NCBI GenBank assembly: GCA_902595625.1
Contig: CACJQQ010000007.1
Location: 1 to 61,829, forward strand
Reading direction: 5' to 3'
DNA from: an uncultured Pelagibacteraceae bacterium
Lineage (GTDB): Bacteria; Pseudomonadota; Alphaproteobacteria; Pelagibacterales; Pelagibacteraceae
Length of the DNA stretch: 61,829 nt
The position numbers and the translations under genes were made by a program. This document shows, one piece after another, positions 9,476 through 18,195 of this stretch; positions within the stretch are counted from its first letter, which is position 1; each line of letters opens with the position of its first letter. The notes under the pieces are model-generated. The model was not told the DNA's origin. It did no database searches and was given only the letters and a program-made list of their open reading frames with translations.

Positions 9476-11019
9476 TAAATATTAATCTCTTTATTTTTTG
9501 TGTTTAAAACCACTAATGAAGTAAGGTGTCTTGCTAAAAAATATGCAGTAAAAAGTGTTGTGATAATTCCAATTCCTAAAGTGATAGCAAAACCTTTAAC
9601 TGGACCTGAGCCAAACGCAAATAAAATAATAGCAGCAATTAGCGTAGTTATATTTGCATCTAAAACTGTTATTTTTGCTCTAGCATATCCTGAGTCAAAA
9701 GCATGAATTATTGATTTTTCTGTTTTTAACTCCTCTCTTATTCTCTCGAAAATTAAGACATTTGCATCCACAGCCATGCCCACAGTTAAAATAATTCCAG
9801 CAATACCTGGTAACGTAAGTGTTGCCTCCAAAATTGTAAGAATACCAGTTAACATTAATAAATTTGCAATTAAGGCTGTATTAGCAATAAGTCCAAAAAT
9901 TTTGTATTTATATAGCATAAATAAGATAACTAAAATAAAGCCAACAATTAAAGATGTAATTCCAGATTTGATTGAGTCTTCACCTAAATCTGGTCCTACT
10001 GTTCTCTCCTCCACTACAATTAATGGTGTAGGCAAAGCTCCAGATCTAAGTAACAATGCTAAATCTGTTGCTTCTTGAAAAGTAAAATTTCCTGAAATCA
10101 TTCCATTACCAGAAGTAATTGGTTCATTGATATTTGGGGCACTTACTATTTCACCGTCTAAAACAATAGCTAATCTTTTACCAACATTGTCAGTAGTTGC
10201 TCTTCCAAATTTTTGTGCGCCAAGCCTATCTAATGTAAAAGATACTGTTGGCTCATTGTTTTGATTTTGAATGCTTGGCTGAGCGTCAATTAGATTTTCT
10301 CCACTCATAATTATTCTTTTACTAATATTAAGCTTTTCTCCATTTTCAGAAATTAACTCATCAGTTCCAAATTCATTATTATCTGAAACAAGTCTAAAAT
10401 TAAGTTGAGCCGTTTTACCTAACAAAGCTTTTATTCTTTCAGGGTCTTTCAGTCCTGGAAGCTCTACGAGAATTCTTTTTTCACCCCTTTGAAGTATTGT
10501 TGGTTCTTTTGTTCCTACATCGTCTATTCTACGTCTTACTATTTCAATTGATTGTTTTAGAGCTGAATTATTTATAGTAAGTAATCCAAACTTTGAAAAA
10601 GATATTTTGATTTGGTTGTTATTAATTTTTGTATAATATAGTTCATAAGATCTATAATTATCAATATAAGGATTTACGATATTATCTTTTCTAGAGTTAA
10701 ATAATAAATCAAATTTTTCTAAATTATCTATTGATAATAATAAATTGTCATCGTTTATTTTGAAATTTTTATAATTTATTTCATTTTCTTTAAGTAATTT
10801 TTTTATAGGTATGACTTTAGATTGAATTTTTTCCTTAACTAAACTATCTGAATTGATTTCCAATAATAAGTAAGATCCTCCCTGAAGGTCTAAACCTAAG
10901 TTTATTTTTTTATTAACTAATTGATTGTTATCATTCTGTAGGTTTAAAAATGAGAATACAGCTATAAATATGAATAAAATGTAAATGATTAAAACGTTTA
11001 TTTTAGAAAAATTTAACAC
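9475..11019 (-). CDS. secD: Protein translocase subunit SecD
   Basis: The larger RND-type partner of SecF. The 514-residue protein has one N-terminal helix (8-27), then the large periplasmic region beginning NLGLDLQGGSYLLLEI, including the paired beta motif IVRRRIDDVGTKEPTI. The C-terminal five-helix bundle has VGMAVDANVLIFERIREEL, carrying the conserved proton-path acidic residues. It is shorter than E. coli SecD (about 615) but typical of alphaproteobacteria. It lies 9 bases after yajC and overlaps secF by one base. Confidence 0.97.
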   Translation of the reverse strand: MLNFSKINVLIIYILFIFIAVFSFLNLQNDNNQLVNKKINLGLDLQGGSYLLLEINSDSLVKEKIQSKVIPIKKLLKENEINYKNFKINDDNLLLSIDNLEKFDLLFNSRKDNIVNPYIDNYRSYELYYTKINNNQIKISFSKFGLLTINNSALKQSIEIVRRRIDDVGTKEPTILQRGEKRILVELPGLKDPERIKALLGKTAQLNFRLVSDNNEFGTDELISENGEKLNISKRIIMSGENLIDAQPSIQNQNNEPTVSFTLDRLGAQKFGRATTDNVGKRLAIVLDGEIVSAPNINEPITSGNGMISGNFTFQEATDLALLLRSGALPTPLIVVEERTVGPDLGEDSIKSGITSLIVGFILVILFMLYKYKIFGLIANTALIANLLMLTGILTILEATLTLPGIAGIILTVGMAVDANVLIFERIREELKTEKSIIHAFDSGYARAKITVLDANITTLIAAIILFAFGSGPVKGFAITLGIGIITTLFTAYFLARHLTSLVVLNTKNKEINI

Positions 11020-11028
11020 AAAAAAGAA

Positions 11029-11313
11029 TTATTTTTTAACTTCTTCTTTTTTAAGTAAACTTGTTATTGTAGACCGAATTATTTGAACTTTCGTGTTTTC
11101 GCCAATCGTAACTTCTATACGGTCATCCTCCATTACACGATCAACAATACCAATAATACCACCTGAGGTAATAACTTCATCACCTCGTTTTAGAGACTCT
11201 ACCATGGCTTTGTGGTCTTTAACTCTCTTTTGTTGAGGTCTTATTAAAAAGAAATAAAAAATTACAAAGATTAATATAAGAGGTATAAACTGGGCTATTC
11301 CTTGTCCGCTCAT
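11029..11313 (-). CDS. yajC: Sec translocase auxiliary subunit YajC
   Basis: Small inner-membrane partner of SecDF. The 94 residues contain one helix (about 8-24) followed by the hallmark RPQQKR at 25-30. A small cytoplasmic beta domain includes GDEVITSGGIIGIV. It is first in the yajC-secD-secF set. The 47-base gap to serS is the largest in this part of the run, so a separate promoter is possible but none is clear. Confidence 0.96.
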   Translation of the reverse strand: MSGQGIAQFIPLILIFVIFYFFLIRPQQKRVKDHKAMVESLKRGDEVITSGGIIGIVDRVMEDDRIEVTIGENTKVQIIRSTITSLLKKEEVKK

Positions 11314-11360
11314 GAAAGAACAATTATATTAAAAACTTTAGATAAACAAGTAAATTATAA

Positions 11361-12608
11361 TTAAATTTTTTCTAGATTATTCATGTATTTTTTTAATACA
11401 TTTGGGATATTAATTGAACCATCTTCATTTTGATTGTTTTCTAGCAAAGCTATCATTAATCTTCCAACAGCTAAACCAGATCCATTTAGAGTTCCTACAT
11501 ATTCATTTCCGCTGTCAGATTTATATTTGGCTCCCATTCTTCTAGCTTGAAAAGAACCACAAGATGAACAGCTTGATATTTCTCTATACTTTTTTTCAGA
11601 TGGTATCCAAGCCTCAATATCATAGGTTTTCTCAGCACTAAAACCCATATCTCCTGAAGAAAGTAATATAACTTGATAAGGTATTTCTAATTTTTTAAGA
11701 ATACTCTCTGCACAACTTAACATTCTCTCTAATTCCTCTAAACATTTGTTTGGTTCAACTATACTTACAAGTTCAACTTTATAAAATTGATGCTGTCTAA
11801 TCATGCCTTTTGTGTCTTTGCCATAACTACCAGCTTCCTTTCTAAAACAGGGTGTTGCAGCTACAAATCTATTAGGTAAAAAACTTTTATCAATTGTCGA
11901 TTTTCTTACTAAATTTGTAAGAACTACTTCGGCAGTTGGTATTAAAAACTTTCTTTGATCTGACTTTTCAAATTTTATTTCAAATTGGTCTTCTTCAAAT
12001 TTTGGAAGTTGACCTGTTCCAAACATTACATCTTCATTTACTATTAATGGAGGTGAAATCTCAGTATATTTAAACTCATTAATATGAGTATCTAACATAA
12101 AGTTGATTAGAGCTCTCTCAAGTAATGCAAACTTATCTTTTAAAACTACAAATCTTGATCCAGATAATTTTATTGAAGTATCGAAATCAATATTTTTGTT
12201 TTTGTTGCCTAACTCAATATGAGATTTTATTTTATATGAAAAATTTTTTACTTTTCCCTCTTTTTTTATTAGTTTATTTGATTTTTCGTCATTTCCAATG
12301 GGAACATCATTCAGTGCTAGATTTGGTAGGGAAGAAACAATCTCATCTAAATCTTTTTGAGAATTAGACTGTCGTTCAATTAAATCTTTTATTTCTAAAG
12401 AAATTTTTTTTGATTTTTCAAAATTTTTTTTATCTTTTGATTTAGAAAGAATTTTTTTTTCTTGTTCTAATTTTTCTTTTTTATTAATTAGATCTCTATT
12501 TAATGCATCTTTTTTTTTAAAATCTTCAATATTAAAGTTAACGTTTCTATCTTTGAAAGATTTTACATATGAATCTAGGTTTTTTCTTAAATCTTTTAAA
12601 TTATGCAT
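11361..12608 (-). CDS. serS: Seryl-tRNA synthetase
   Basis: Class II synthetase charging tRNA-Ser. The 415-residue protein has the N-terminal antiparallel coiled-coil arm (Lys/Glu-rich, roughly residues 25-105) that grips the long variable arm of tRNA-Ser. The catalytic core follows, with TAEV, motif 2 (FRKEAGSYGKDTKGMIRQHQF region) and motif 3 GSGLAVGRLMIALLENNQ. Its start overlaps the tatC stop by 8 bases. In many alphaproteobacteria surE, pcm and nlpD follow serS; here yajC follows directly. Confidence 0.97.
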   Translation of the reverse strand: MHNLKDLRKNLDSYVKSFKDRNVNFNIEDFKKKDALNRDLINKKEKLEQEKKILSKSKDKKNFEKSKKISLEIKDLIERQSNSQKDLDEIVSSLPNLALNDVPIGNDEKSNKLIKKEGKVKNFSYKIKSHIELGNKNKNIDFDTSIKLSGSRFVVLKDKFALLERALINFMLDTHINEFKYTEISPPLIVNEDVMFGTGQLPKFEEDQFEIKFEKSDQRKFLIPTAEVVLTNLVRKSTIDKSFLPNRFVAATPCFRKEAGSYGKDTKGMIRQHQFYKVELVSIVEPNKCLEELERMLSCAESILKKLEIPYQVILLSSGDMGFSAEKTYDIEAWIPSEKKYREISSCSSCGSFQARRMGAKYKSDSGNEYVGTLNGSGLAVGRLMIALLENNQNEDGSINIPNVLKKYMNNLEKI

Positions 12609-13368
12609 TTTCTATGTCTTTATCTTTATTTTTTTTTTCAGTGAATCGTACTGTTATTATAGATAATTCGTAAAGCAATAGAAGAGGAATTGCTAGACCT
12701 ACTTGAGTGATTGGATCTGGAGGAGTTAAAATTGCTGCGAGTGTAAAAATAATTACAATAACATATCTTCTGGTTTTTTTTAAATATTCTGAGTTGACTA
12801 CTCCTACCCTAGCCAATAAATTTAGCAATATTGGCAACTGAAAGCTGATTCCAAAAGCAAAAATTAATCTCATTATTAAAGATAAATATTCATTTACTTT
12901 TGCTTCTAATTGAATGGGTAAGTTTGTATTTGATCCCATTGACTCGAATGATAAAAAAAACTTTATGGCTAATGGCATAACTAAATAATAAACTAACATT
13001 CCTCCAAACAAAAAAAGTATCGGTGTTGAAATTAAATAAGGTAATAAAGCTTTTTTTTCATTTTTGTATAAACCGGGTGCAATAAATTTATATATTTGTA
13101 TTAACAAAAATGGACTTCCAATAAATATAGCTGAAAAAAAAGCCACTTTTAAATAAGTGATAAAAGTTTCATGTAAAGCTGTAAAAATTAAACGTCTAGA
13201 AATAGAATCATCTTTTACCGCCTCTGCATATGGATTAACTAAAAATGAGTAGATATGTTCAGCAAAGGTGTAAGAAATTACAAAAATTACTAAAATAAAT
13301 ACTAGTGATTTTATTAATCTAGAACGTAATTCTACAAAGTGACTCGTAAAAGAATTGTTATCACTCAT
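12601..13368 (-). CDS. tatC: Sec-independent protein translocase TatC
   Basis: Core receptor of the twin-arginine export system, which binds the RR signal peptide and moves folded proteins. The 255 residues show six predicted helices. Conserved features are HFVELRSRLIKS near the N-terminus, the F-x-A-P-G-L-Y segment (FIAPGLYKNEKKA) after helix 2, and the FGISFQLPILL segment. It overlaps tatB upstream by 8 bases and serS downstream by 8 bases. Confidence 0.97.
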   Translation of the reverse strand: MSDNNSFTSHFVELRSRLIKSLVFILVIFVISYTFAEHIYSFLVNPYAEAVKDDSISRRLIFTALHETFITYLKVAFFSAIFIGSPFLLIQIYKFIAPGLYKNEKKALLPYLISTPILFLFGGMLVYYLVMPLAIKFFLSFESMGSNTNLPIQLEAKVNEYLSLIMRLIFAFGISFQLPILLNLLARVGVVNSEYLKKTRRYVIVIIFTLAAILTPPDPITQVGLAIPLLLLYELSIITVRFTEKKNKDKDIENA

Positions 13369-13594
13369 TATCCGTATAATTTTCTTTTTTATTATCTTTT
13401 TTATTAATATCTTTTTCTAAATCAATATTATCAGTAACTGAATTTACTTCTCTCTGAAAATTGCTTAATGTATTTTTTAATTTGCCAAAATAAGATCCTA
13501 TTTTTTTTAGTGCAATTGGAAATTCTTTTGGTCCAAGAATTAATATTGCAATTATAACTATAGTTAAAATCTCTAACCACCCTATTTGAGGCAT
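13361..13594 (-). CDS. tatB: Sec-independent protein translocase TatB
   Basis: Pairs with TatC in the twin-arginine signal receptor. The 77-residue protein starts MPQIGWLEIL with the TatB-type Glu8. One helix spans 5-20, followed by the hinge GPKEFP and an amphipathic helix with a long charged tail. It is short compared with E. coli TatB (171), as in other streamlined genomes. It is 6 bases after tatA and overlaps tatC. Confidence 0.93.
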   Translation of the reverse strand: MPQIGWLEILTIVIIAILILGPKEFPIALKKIGSYFGKLKNTLSNFQREVNSVTDNIDLEKDINKKDNKKENYTDNE

Positions 13595-13600
13595 ACCTGA

Positions 13601-13801
13601 TTACTTATTTTCAGAATTCGAGTTATCTGAATTATTGTCAGAATTATCGGTGTTAGTGGAACTATCGTCTGACATACCTTTTTTAAAACTTTTGATACCT
13701 TTAGCAAGATCACCCATTATGCTTGAAATTTTTCCTTTACCAAAAAGTATTACTACCAAAATTGCAATTATAATTATTCCTGTCCAACCAATATTTCCCA
13801 T
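13601..13801 (-). CDS. tatA: Sec-independent protein translocase TatA
   Basis: Forms the protein-conducting assembly of the Tat system. The 66 residues have an N-terminal helix (5-20), the FGKGK hinge, an amphipathic helix, and a very Ser/Asp/Asn-rich tail from about residue 45. The polar residue at position 8 is not Glu, which separates it from TatB next door. It starts the tatABC set; about 40 A/T-rich bases separate it from scpB. Confidence 0.93.
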   Translation of the reverse strand: MGNIGWTGIIIIAILVVILFGKGKISSIMGDLAKGIKSFKKGMSDDSSTNTDNSDNNSDNSNSENK

Positions 13802-13841
13802 AAGTATTTTATATACAATAAATTAACATAAATAAATACGT

Positions 13842-14528
13842 TTATTTTTCATCCTCTGGAGCTTTTTTTATTGCCTCGTCTATATCTTTATAAATATCTT
13901 TTTTATTTTCACTAATAGATTGTTCCTTAAAAAATTTACCAGTACCAAATATTGATTGGTCGATACTAGTAGTATCAATAAGCCCAGCAGATCCAAGTTC
14001 ATCTATAGTAGGTAAATCTGATAATTTCTGAATATTAAAATGATTTAAAAAATTTTCGGTAGTAGCATACTGAATAGGTTTTCCAGGAACATCTTTTCTA
14101 CCTGCTGGCCTAACCCAATTTAATTCTAATAAAATTTCTAAAGTATTAGATGCAAATGAAACACCTCTTATTTCCTCAATTTCAGATCTTGTTACTGGCT
14201 GATGATATACAATAATTGCTAGAGTTTCGACAGTGGCCTTTGATAATTTTTTTTGAGTAGATTGTTGAAGTGACATCAGTTTTGATAAATCAGCAGCCGT
14301 TCTAAAAGACCATTTGTTTTTTATACAAACTAAATTAATTCCCCTGTTTTTATAAATATCTTTTATGTTTTCTAAAATTTTTTTTATGTTTGTGTTGGTT
14401 TGCACTCGTTTTTCAATTGTCTCAATATCAATTGGTTCAGCTGCAGCAAATAAAATTGCTTCTACTTGTCTCTCTAATTTAGAAGGAGCTGCTGGAAATT
14501 TAATTATATTATTTTTTTTATTTGGCAT
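13842..14528 (-). CDS. scpB: Segregation and condensation protein B
   Basis: Dimeric winged-helix partner (kite subunit) of the SMC-ScpA condensin. The 228 residues include the ScpB core LERQVEAILFAAAEPI, AIVYHQPVTRSEIEEIRGV and the second winged helix GRKDVPGKPIQYATT. The C-terminal 45 residues are charged and poorly conserved. It follows scpA by a single base. smc is not in the window. Confidence 0.95.
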   Translation of the reverse strand: MPNKKNNIIKFPAAPSKLERQVEAILFAAAEPIDIETIEKRVQTNTNIKKILENIKDIYKNRGINLVCIKNKWSFRTAADLSKLMSLQQSTQKKLSKATVETLAIIVYHQPVTRSEIEEIRGVSFASNTLEILLELNWVRPAGRKDVPGKPIQYATTENFLNHFNIQKLSDLPTIDELGSAGLIDTTSIDQSIFGTGKFFKEQSISENKKDIYKDIDEAIKKAPEDEK

Positions 14529-14529
14529 A

Positions 14530-15261
14530 TTAGTTTTTCTTGATCATCAATTTATCAAAAGTTTTTTTTTGAGACACTTTAACAATACCTTCTTTTGTTA
14601 ATTCTAAACTTGCAGATAAAATACCTGCTATACCGGTTTTGTGCATCTTGTTTTTTAAATAAAAATTTGGGATTAATTCTACTATATGTTTCCACTCTTT
14701 TATCTTATCTAAATTTTTATTAATTTGTTTAATGCCTTCTTCTGTCGTTAAAACAGGTAATTTCGGTATACTAATGTTTTGAAAAGTTTTTTGCATTTGA
14801 ATTCCAGCATAGCTTTTTAACAACTCATAAAGAGTAACATCATAAACTGGTGTTTTAATTGACCTAATTCCACCTTTCATACCTCTGGTAAAAATATGAA
14901 CTCCTAATCTTTTTTTTTGCAACATTTGATCAGACAAAATTCTAATCAGTTCTAATTTTTTAAGTTGTAATTTAAGTTTTTCAGCAACTTCTAATGCTTT
15001 AAAGTCATCTTCTTCATCTTCTGGAAGAAGTAACTTAGATTTTAAATACGCAAGCCAAGTCGCCATCAGTAAATACTCTGAAGCTGTTTCTAAATTAAGA
15101 TTTTTACTACTTTTTATAAATTCTAAGAATTGATCTGCCAATTTTGTTATCGAGATTTCTGCAAGATCTACTTTTTGTGTTTTCGCTAAATCTAATAAAG
15201 CTTCTAATGGACCACTAAAGTTGGGTATATTAATAGATATTTTATTAGTATTTGATTCCAT
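14530..15261 (-). CDS. scpA: Segregation and condensation protein A
   Basis: Kleisin that bridges SMC heads in chromosome condensation. The 243 residues show the family N-terminus FSGPLEALLDLAKTQKVDLAEI, the LEYLLMATWLAYLKSKLLLP-like segment (here EYLLMATWLAYLKSKLLLP), and a C-terminal winged helix. It sits between nagZ (8 bases upstream) and scpB, matching the alphaproteobacterial order nagZ-scpA-scpB-tatABC. Confidence 0.96.
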   Translation of the reverse strand: MESNTNKISINIPNFSGPLEALLDLAKTQKVDLAEISITKLADQFLEFIKSSKNLNLETASEYLLMATWLAYLKSKLLLPEDEEDDFKALEVAEKLKLQLKKLELIRILSDQMLQKKRLGVHIFTRGMKGGIRSIKTPVYDVTLYELLKSYAGIQMQKTFQNISIPKLPVLTTEEGIKQINKNLDKIKEWKHIVELIPNFYLKNKMHKTGIAGILSASLELTKEGIVKVSQKKTFDKLMIKKN

Positions 15262-15269
15262 TAATAATT

Positions 15270-16214
15270 TTACCTTAAAATTTTGTAAATTTCTGATGTT
15301 TTTTTAGAAGTAAATTTATCAATATAAGGTACTGTTTTTATCAATTTGAAGTTGTCTCTTATGTTCCCGGAACAATATAAAACTAAATTACATCCCGCTG
15401 CTAATGATTTTTTAGCATTAGTTACTAAATCATATTTAAGCGCTTTCATAGAAATGTCATCGGACATTAGTATGCCTTTAAAACCTATTTTTTTTCGAAT
15501 TACATTTTTGATAATTTTTTTTGAAAAAGTTGAGACATTTTTATTATCAATTTTTGAATAAAGTATATGTGCTGTCATAGCCATTTTGGCTTTAGATGAT
15601 TTAAAAGGATAAAAATCTATTTTATTTAATTTTTTCTCACTTAAATTAACTCTTGGCATATTAAAATGACTATCTGTTGAAGTACAACCATGTCCAGGAA
15701 TATGCTTAATTACTGTAATAATATTTTTTGAATGACATTGACTAATTGTAATTTCACCCAATTTTTTTACAATTTCTTTATTTTTAGAAAAACTCCTTGT
15801 GCCTATTATTTTGGTTGTATTTTTTCTCAAAATATCAAGAACTGGAATTGTGTTAATATTAAATCCAATTATTTTTAATTTCTTGCACAAAGATGCTAGA
15901 TAATTTTTGTATAGAGTAATGCCAATTTTTGGATTAATTTTATATAAGTTTCCAAAATAATTAGCATTAAAATTATGATTTAAAATATTTCTTAGCCTTG
16001 AAACAGATGAGCCTTCTTCGTCGATGATAACAGGAAAATTTTTATCTTTAGTTAATCTTCTTATTTCTTTAATAAGACCATTTATTTGAAAAAATGATCT
16101 AATGTTTCTTTTAAATAAAATTAATCCCCATGGTTTTTCTTTTGAAAAGAACAATTTTTCTTTGACACTTAATCTAGGTCCTTTAATGCTGATAATTATT
16201 GCTTTTTTTTTCAT
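15270..16214 (-). CDS. nagZ: Beta-N-acetylhexosaminidase (peptidoglycan recycling)
   Basis: Cytoplasmic GH3 enzyme that removes GlcNAc from anhydromuropeptides. The 314-residue protein has the family catalytic loop KHIPGHGCTSTDSH at 170-183 (acid/base His/Asp dyad) and the nucleophile Asp252 in MSDDISM. No signal peptide is visible, as expected for recycling in the cytoplasm. It overlaps the upstream 87-residue gene by 4 bases (ATGA), inside the argS-x-nagZ-scpA order. Confidence 0.94.
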   Translation of the reverse strand: MKKKAIIISIKGPRLSVKEKLFFSKEKPWGLILFKRNIRSFFQINGLIKEIRRLTKDKNFPVIIDEEGSSVSRLRNILNHNFNANYFGNLYKINPKIGITLYKNYLASLCKKLKIIGFNINTIPVLDILRKNTTKIIGTRSFSKNKEIVKKLGEITISQCHSKNIITVIKHIPGHGCTSTDSHFNMPRVNLSEKKLNKIDFYPFKSSKAKMAMTAHILYSKIDNKNVSTFSKKIIKNVIRKKIGFKGILMSDDISMKALKYDLVTNAKKSLAAGCNLVLYCSGNIRDNFKLIKTVPYIDKFTSKKTSEIYKILR

Positions 16215-16474
16215 TCAGATTTAAGTAAATCCCAAAATTTTCTAGGCTTTTCATTCTTTATCTCATCAGAAAATCCATCATTAAATTCAATCACATTATT
16301 TGTATCATTTAACAGAACTGGTAAATTTGAAATTTTTTTATTAATTATTTCATTTATATTGTTTCTATTAAAATCTTTCGCTTCAATATTTTTGTTAGAG
16401 GAATAATATTTATATGTAATAAAAAAAAAGACCATAACTGTCAAAATTAAAAAAGTATTTGCTATCTTAATCAT
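16211..16474 (-). CDS. Small membrane-anchored protein at the SPOR-gene position
   Basis: An 87-residue protein with one N-terminal helix (about 5-23) and a short, polar, probably periplasmic tail rich in Asn and Asp. No known domain is recognisable. It lies between argS and nagZ and overlaps both (1 and 4 bases). In many alphaproteobacteria the gene in this slot encodes a membrane-anchored SPOR-domain protein that binds denuded peptidoglycan. Here the anchor is present but nothing like a SPOR domain (about 70 residues with an RV-x-x-GPF pattern) remains. Coding status is supported by its tight overlaps; function is unknown. Confidence 0.75.
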   Translation of the reverse strand: MIKIANTFLILTVMVFFFITYKYYSSNKNIEAKDFNRNNINEIINKKISNLPVLLNDTNNVIEFNDGFSDEIKNEKPRKFWDLLKSE

Positions 16475-18195
16475 TACATTTTCTTAGGCAATGATACACC
16501 AAGAATGTTCATTCCATTTTCTATTACTGTAGCAACAAGATTTATAGTTAATAAGATTTCTTTTCTTTTAATGCGCTCATTTTCTATAAATCTATAATTC
16601 TGATCATCATTTCCCTTACTCCAATATGCATGAAATAATGTAGAAAGTTCATACAAATAAAAAGGGATTTTATGTAAATCAAATTGTCTAGATGCGGATT
16701 CTACTATTTTTGGCCACTCAAAAACTTTTCTAATTATTTTTTCTTCAATTTTATTAAAATTTGTATTTTTTTCATCTAAATCTACATTTTCAAATAATTT
16801 TAATTTTAAAATTCTTAAAAGAGAACTTATTCTAGCATAAGCATATTGAACGTAAAAAACAGGATTATCTTTTGTTTTTTCTTTAACTTTATCAAAGTCA
16901 AAATCTAACTCGACATCATTACTTCTATTAAGCATCATGAATCTAATCTGATCTTTTTTTACTTCCTTAAGAAGATCTTGCGCAGAAATAAAATCTCCAG
17001 CTCTCTTTGACATTTTAAAAGGTTCACCATTTTTGTACAATTTAACAAGTTGGCAAACTTTACAATTAAGTTTTATTTTATTATTTGATAAAGCCGAAAC
17101 TGCAGCCGTAATTCTTTTTATATAACCAGTATGATCAGCTCCAAGAATATTAACTAAATTTTTATAATTTCTATTAACTTTATCCATGTGGTAGGCAACA
17201 TCATTTGCAAAATATGTCCAGGAACCATCATTTTTTTGAAGCGCTCTATCTGTATCATCCCCGAATAGAGTGGACTTAAAAATCAATCTTTTAATTTTTT
17301 TCCAATTTTTATTTGTTTCTCCTTTTGGAGGTTGTAGAAAACCCTCCTCTACAAAATTTTCCTCTTTAAGCTTGTTAACTGCTTTATTAACTAGATCTTT
17401 ATTAACTATTTCTGTTTCTGAAAAAAAATTATCATGAGAAATGCCCAAAAGTCCTAAATCTTTTTTTATTAATTCCATAGAGCATTTCAATGATTCTTTC
17501 TTTAAAAATTCGAAATTTTTTTCAAACTCGTTAAAGTCTAATTTCATATTTTCTTTTATTATTTTTTCAGCTATATCTTTTATATAAATGCCAGGATATA
17601 AATTCTCTTTTTTTGGAAATTCTTTTTTATACTTTATTTCTATAATTCTAAAATAAACAGACTCAACAAAATTTCTAATTTGACCACCATAATCATTTAT
17701 ATAATATTCTTTAGTTACTTTGTTTCCATTAAACTTTAATAAATTAGCTAAAACATCTCCAAAAATTGCTCCTCTACAATGACCTACATGCATTGGACCA
17801 GTAGGATTAGCTGATACAAATTCAATATTAAATGTTTCATTACTATCAGTAGACCCATAAGTATTATTATTTAAAATTGAATTTATATTATTTAATAAAG
17901 CAACTTTTGATAGTTTAATGTTTAAAAAGCCAGGACCAGCTATATCTATTTCTGAAAAGTTTTTTATTTTTTTTAAAAAAATACTTTTTAATTTCGTTGC
18001 CAAAGTTTTTGGATTTATATTATTTTTTTTTCCAAGAACCATTGCAATATTGCATGATAAATCATATTCAAATTGTTCAGGGGGAATTTCCAAATTAATT
18101 CCTTTTAAATTATCAATATTTTTTAAATTTAGAGAGTCTTTTTCGGAGAGAATTAGTTTTTTTATTTCAGATAAATGGTGTTTAAAAATATTCAT
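16474..18195 (-). CDS. argS: Arginyl-tRNA synthetase
   Basis: Class I synthetase that charges tRNA-Arg; a tRNA-Arg(TCT) gene lies at 36308-36384. The 573-residue protein has the N-terminal Add1 domain (1-100), the HIGH equivalent HVGH at 136-139 in ANPTGPMHVGHCRGA, a KMSK-type loop (PFKMSKRAGD), and an all-helical anticodon-binding C-terminus. It overlaps dgt by 4 bases and the next gene by one. Confidence 0.97.
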   Translation of the reverse strand: MNIFKHHLSEIKKLILSEKDSLNLKNIDNLKGINLEIPPEQFEYDLSCNIAMVLGKKNNINPKTLATKLKSIFLKKIKNFSEIDIAGPGFLNIKLSKVALLNNINSILNNNTYGSTDSNETFNIEFVSANPTGPMHVGHCRGAIFGDVLANLLKFNGNKVTKEYYINDYGGQIRNFVESVYFRIIEIKYKKEFPKKENLYPGIYIKDIAEKIIKENMKLDFNEFEKNFEFLKKESLKCSMELIKKDLGLLGISHDNFFSETEIVNKDLVNKAVNKLKEENFVEEGFLQPPKGETNKNWKKIKRLIFKSTLFGDDTDRALQKNDGSWTYFANDVAYHMDKVNRNYKNLVNILGADHTGYIKRITAAVSALSNNKIKLNCKVCQLVKLYKNGEPFKMSKRAGDFISAQDLLKEVKKDQIRFMMLNRSNDVELDFDFDKVKEKTKDNPVFYVQYAYARISSLLRILKLKLFENVDLDEKNTNFNKIEEKIIRKVFEWPKIVESASRQFDLHKIPFYLYELSTLFHAYWSKGNDDQNYRFIENERIKRKEILLTINLVATVIENGMNILGVSLPKKM

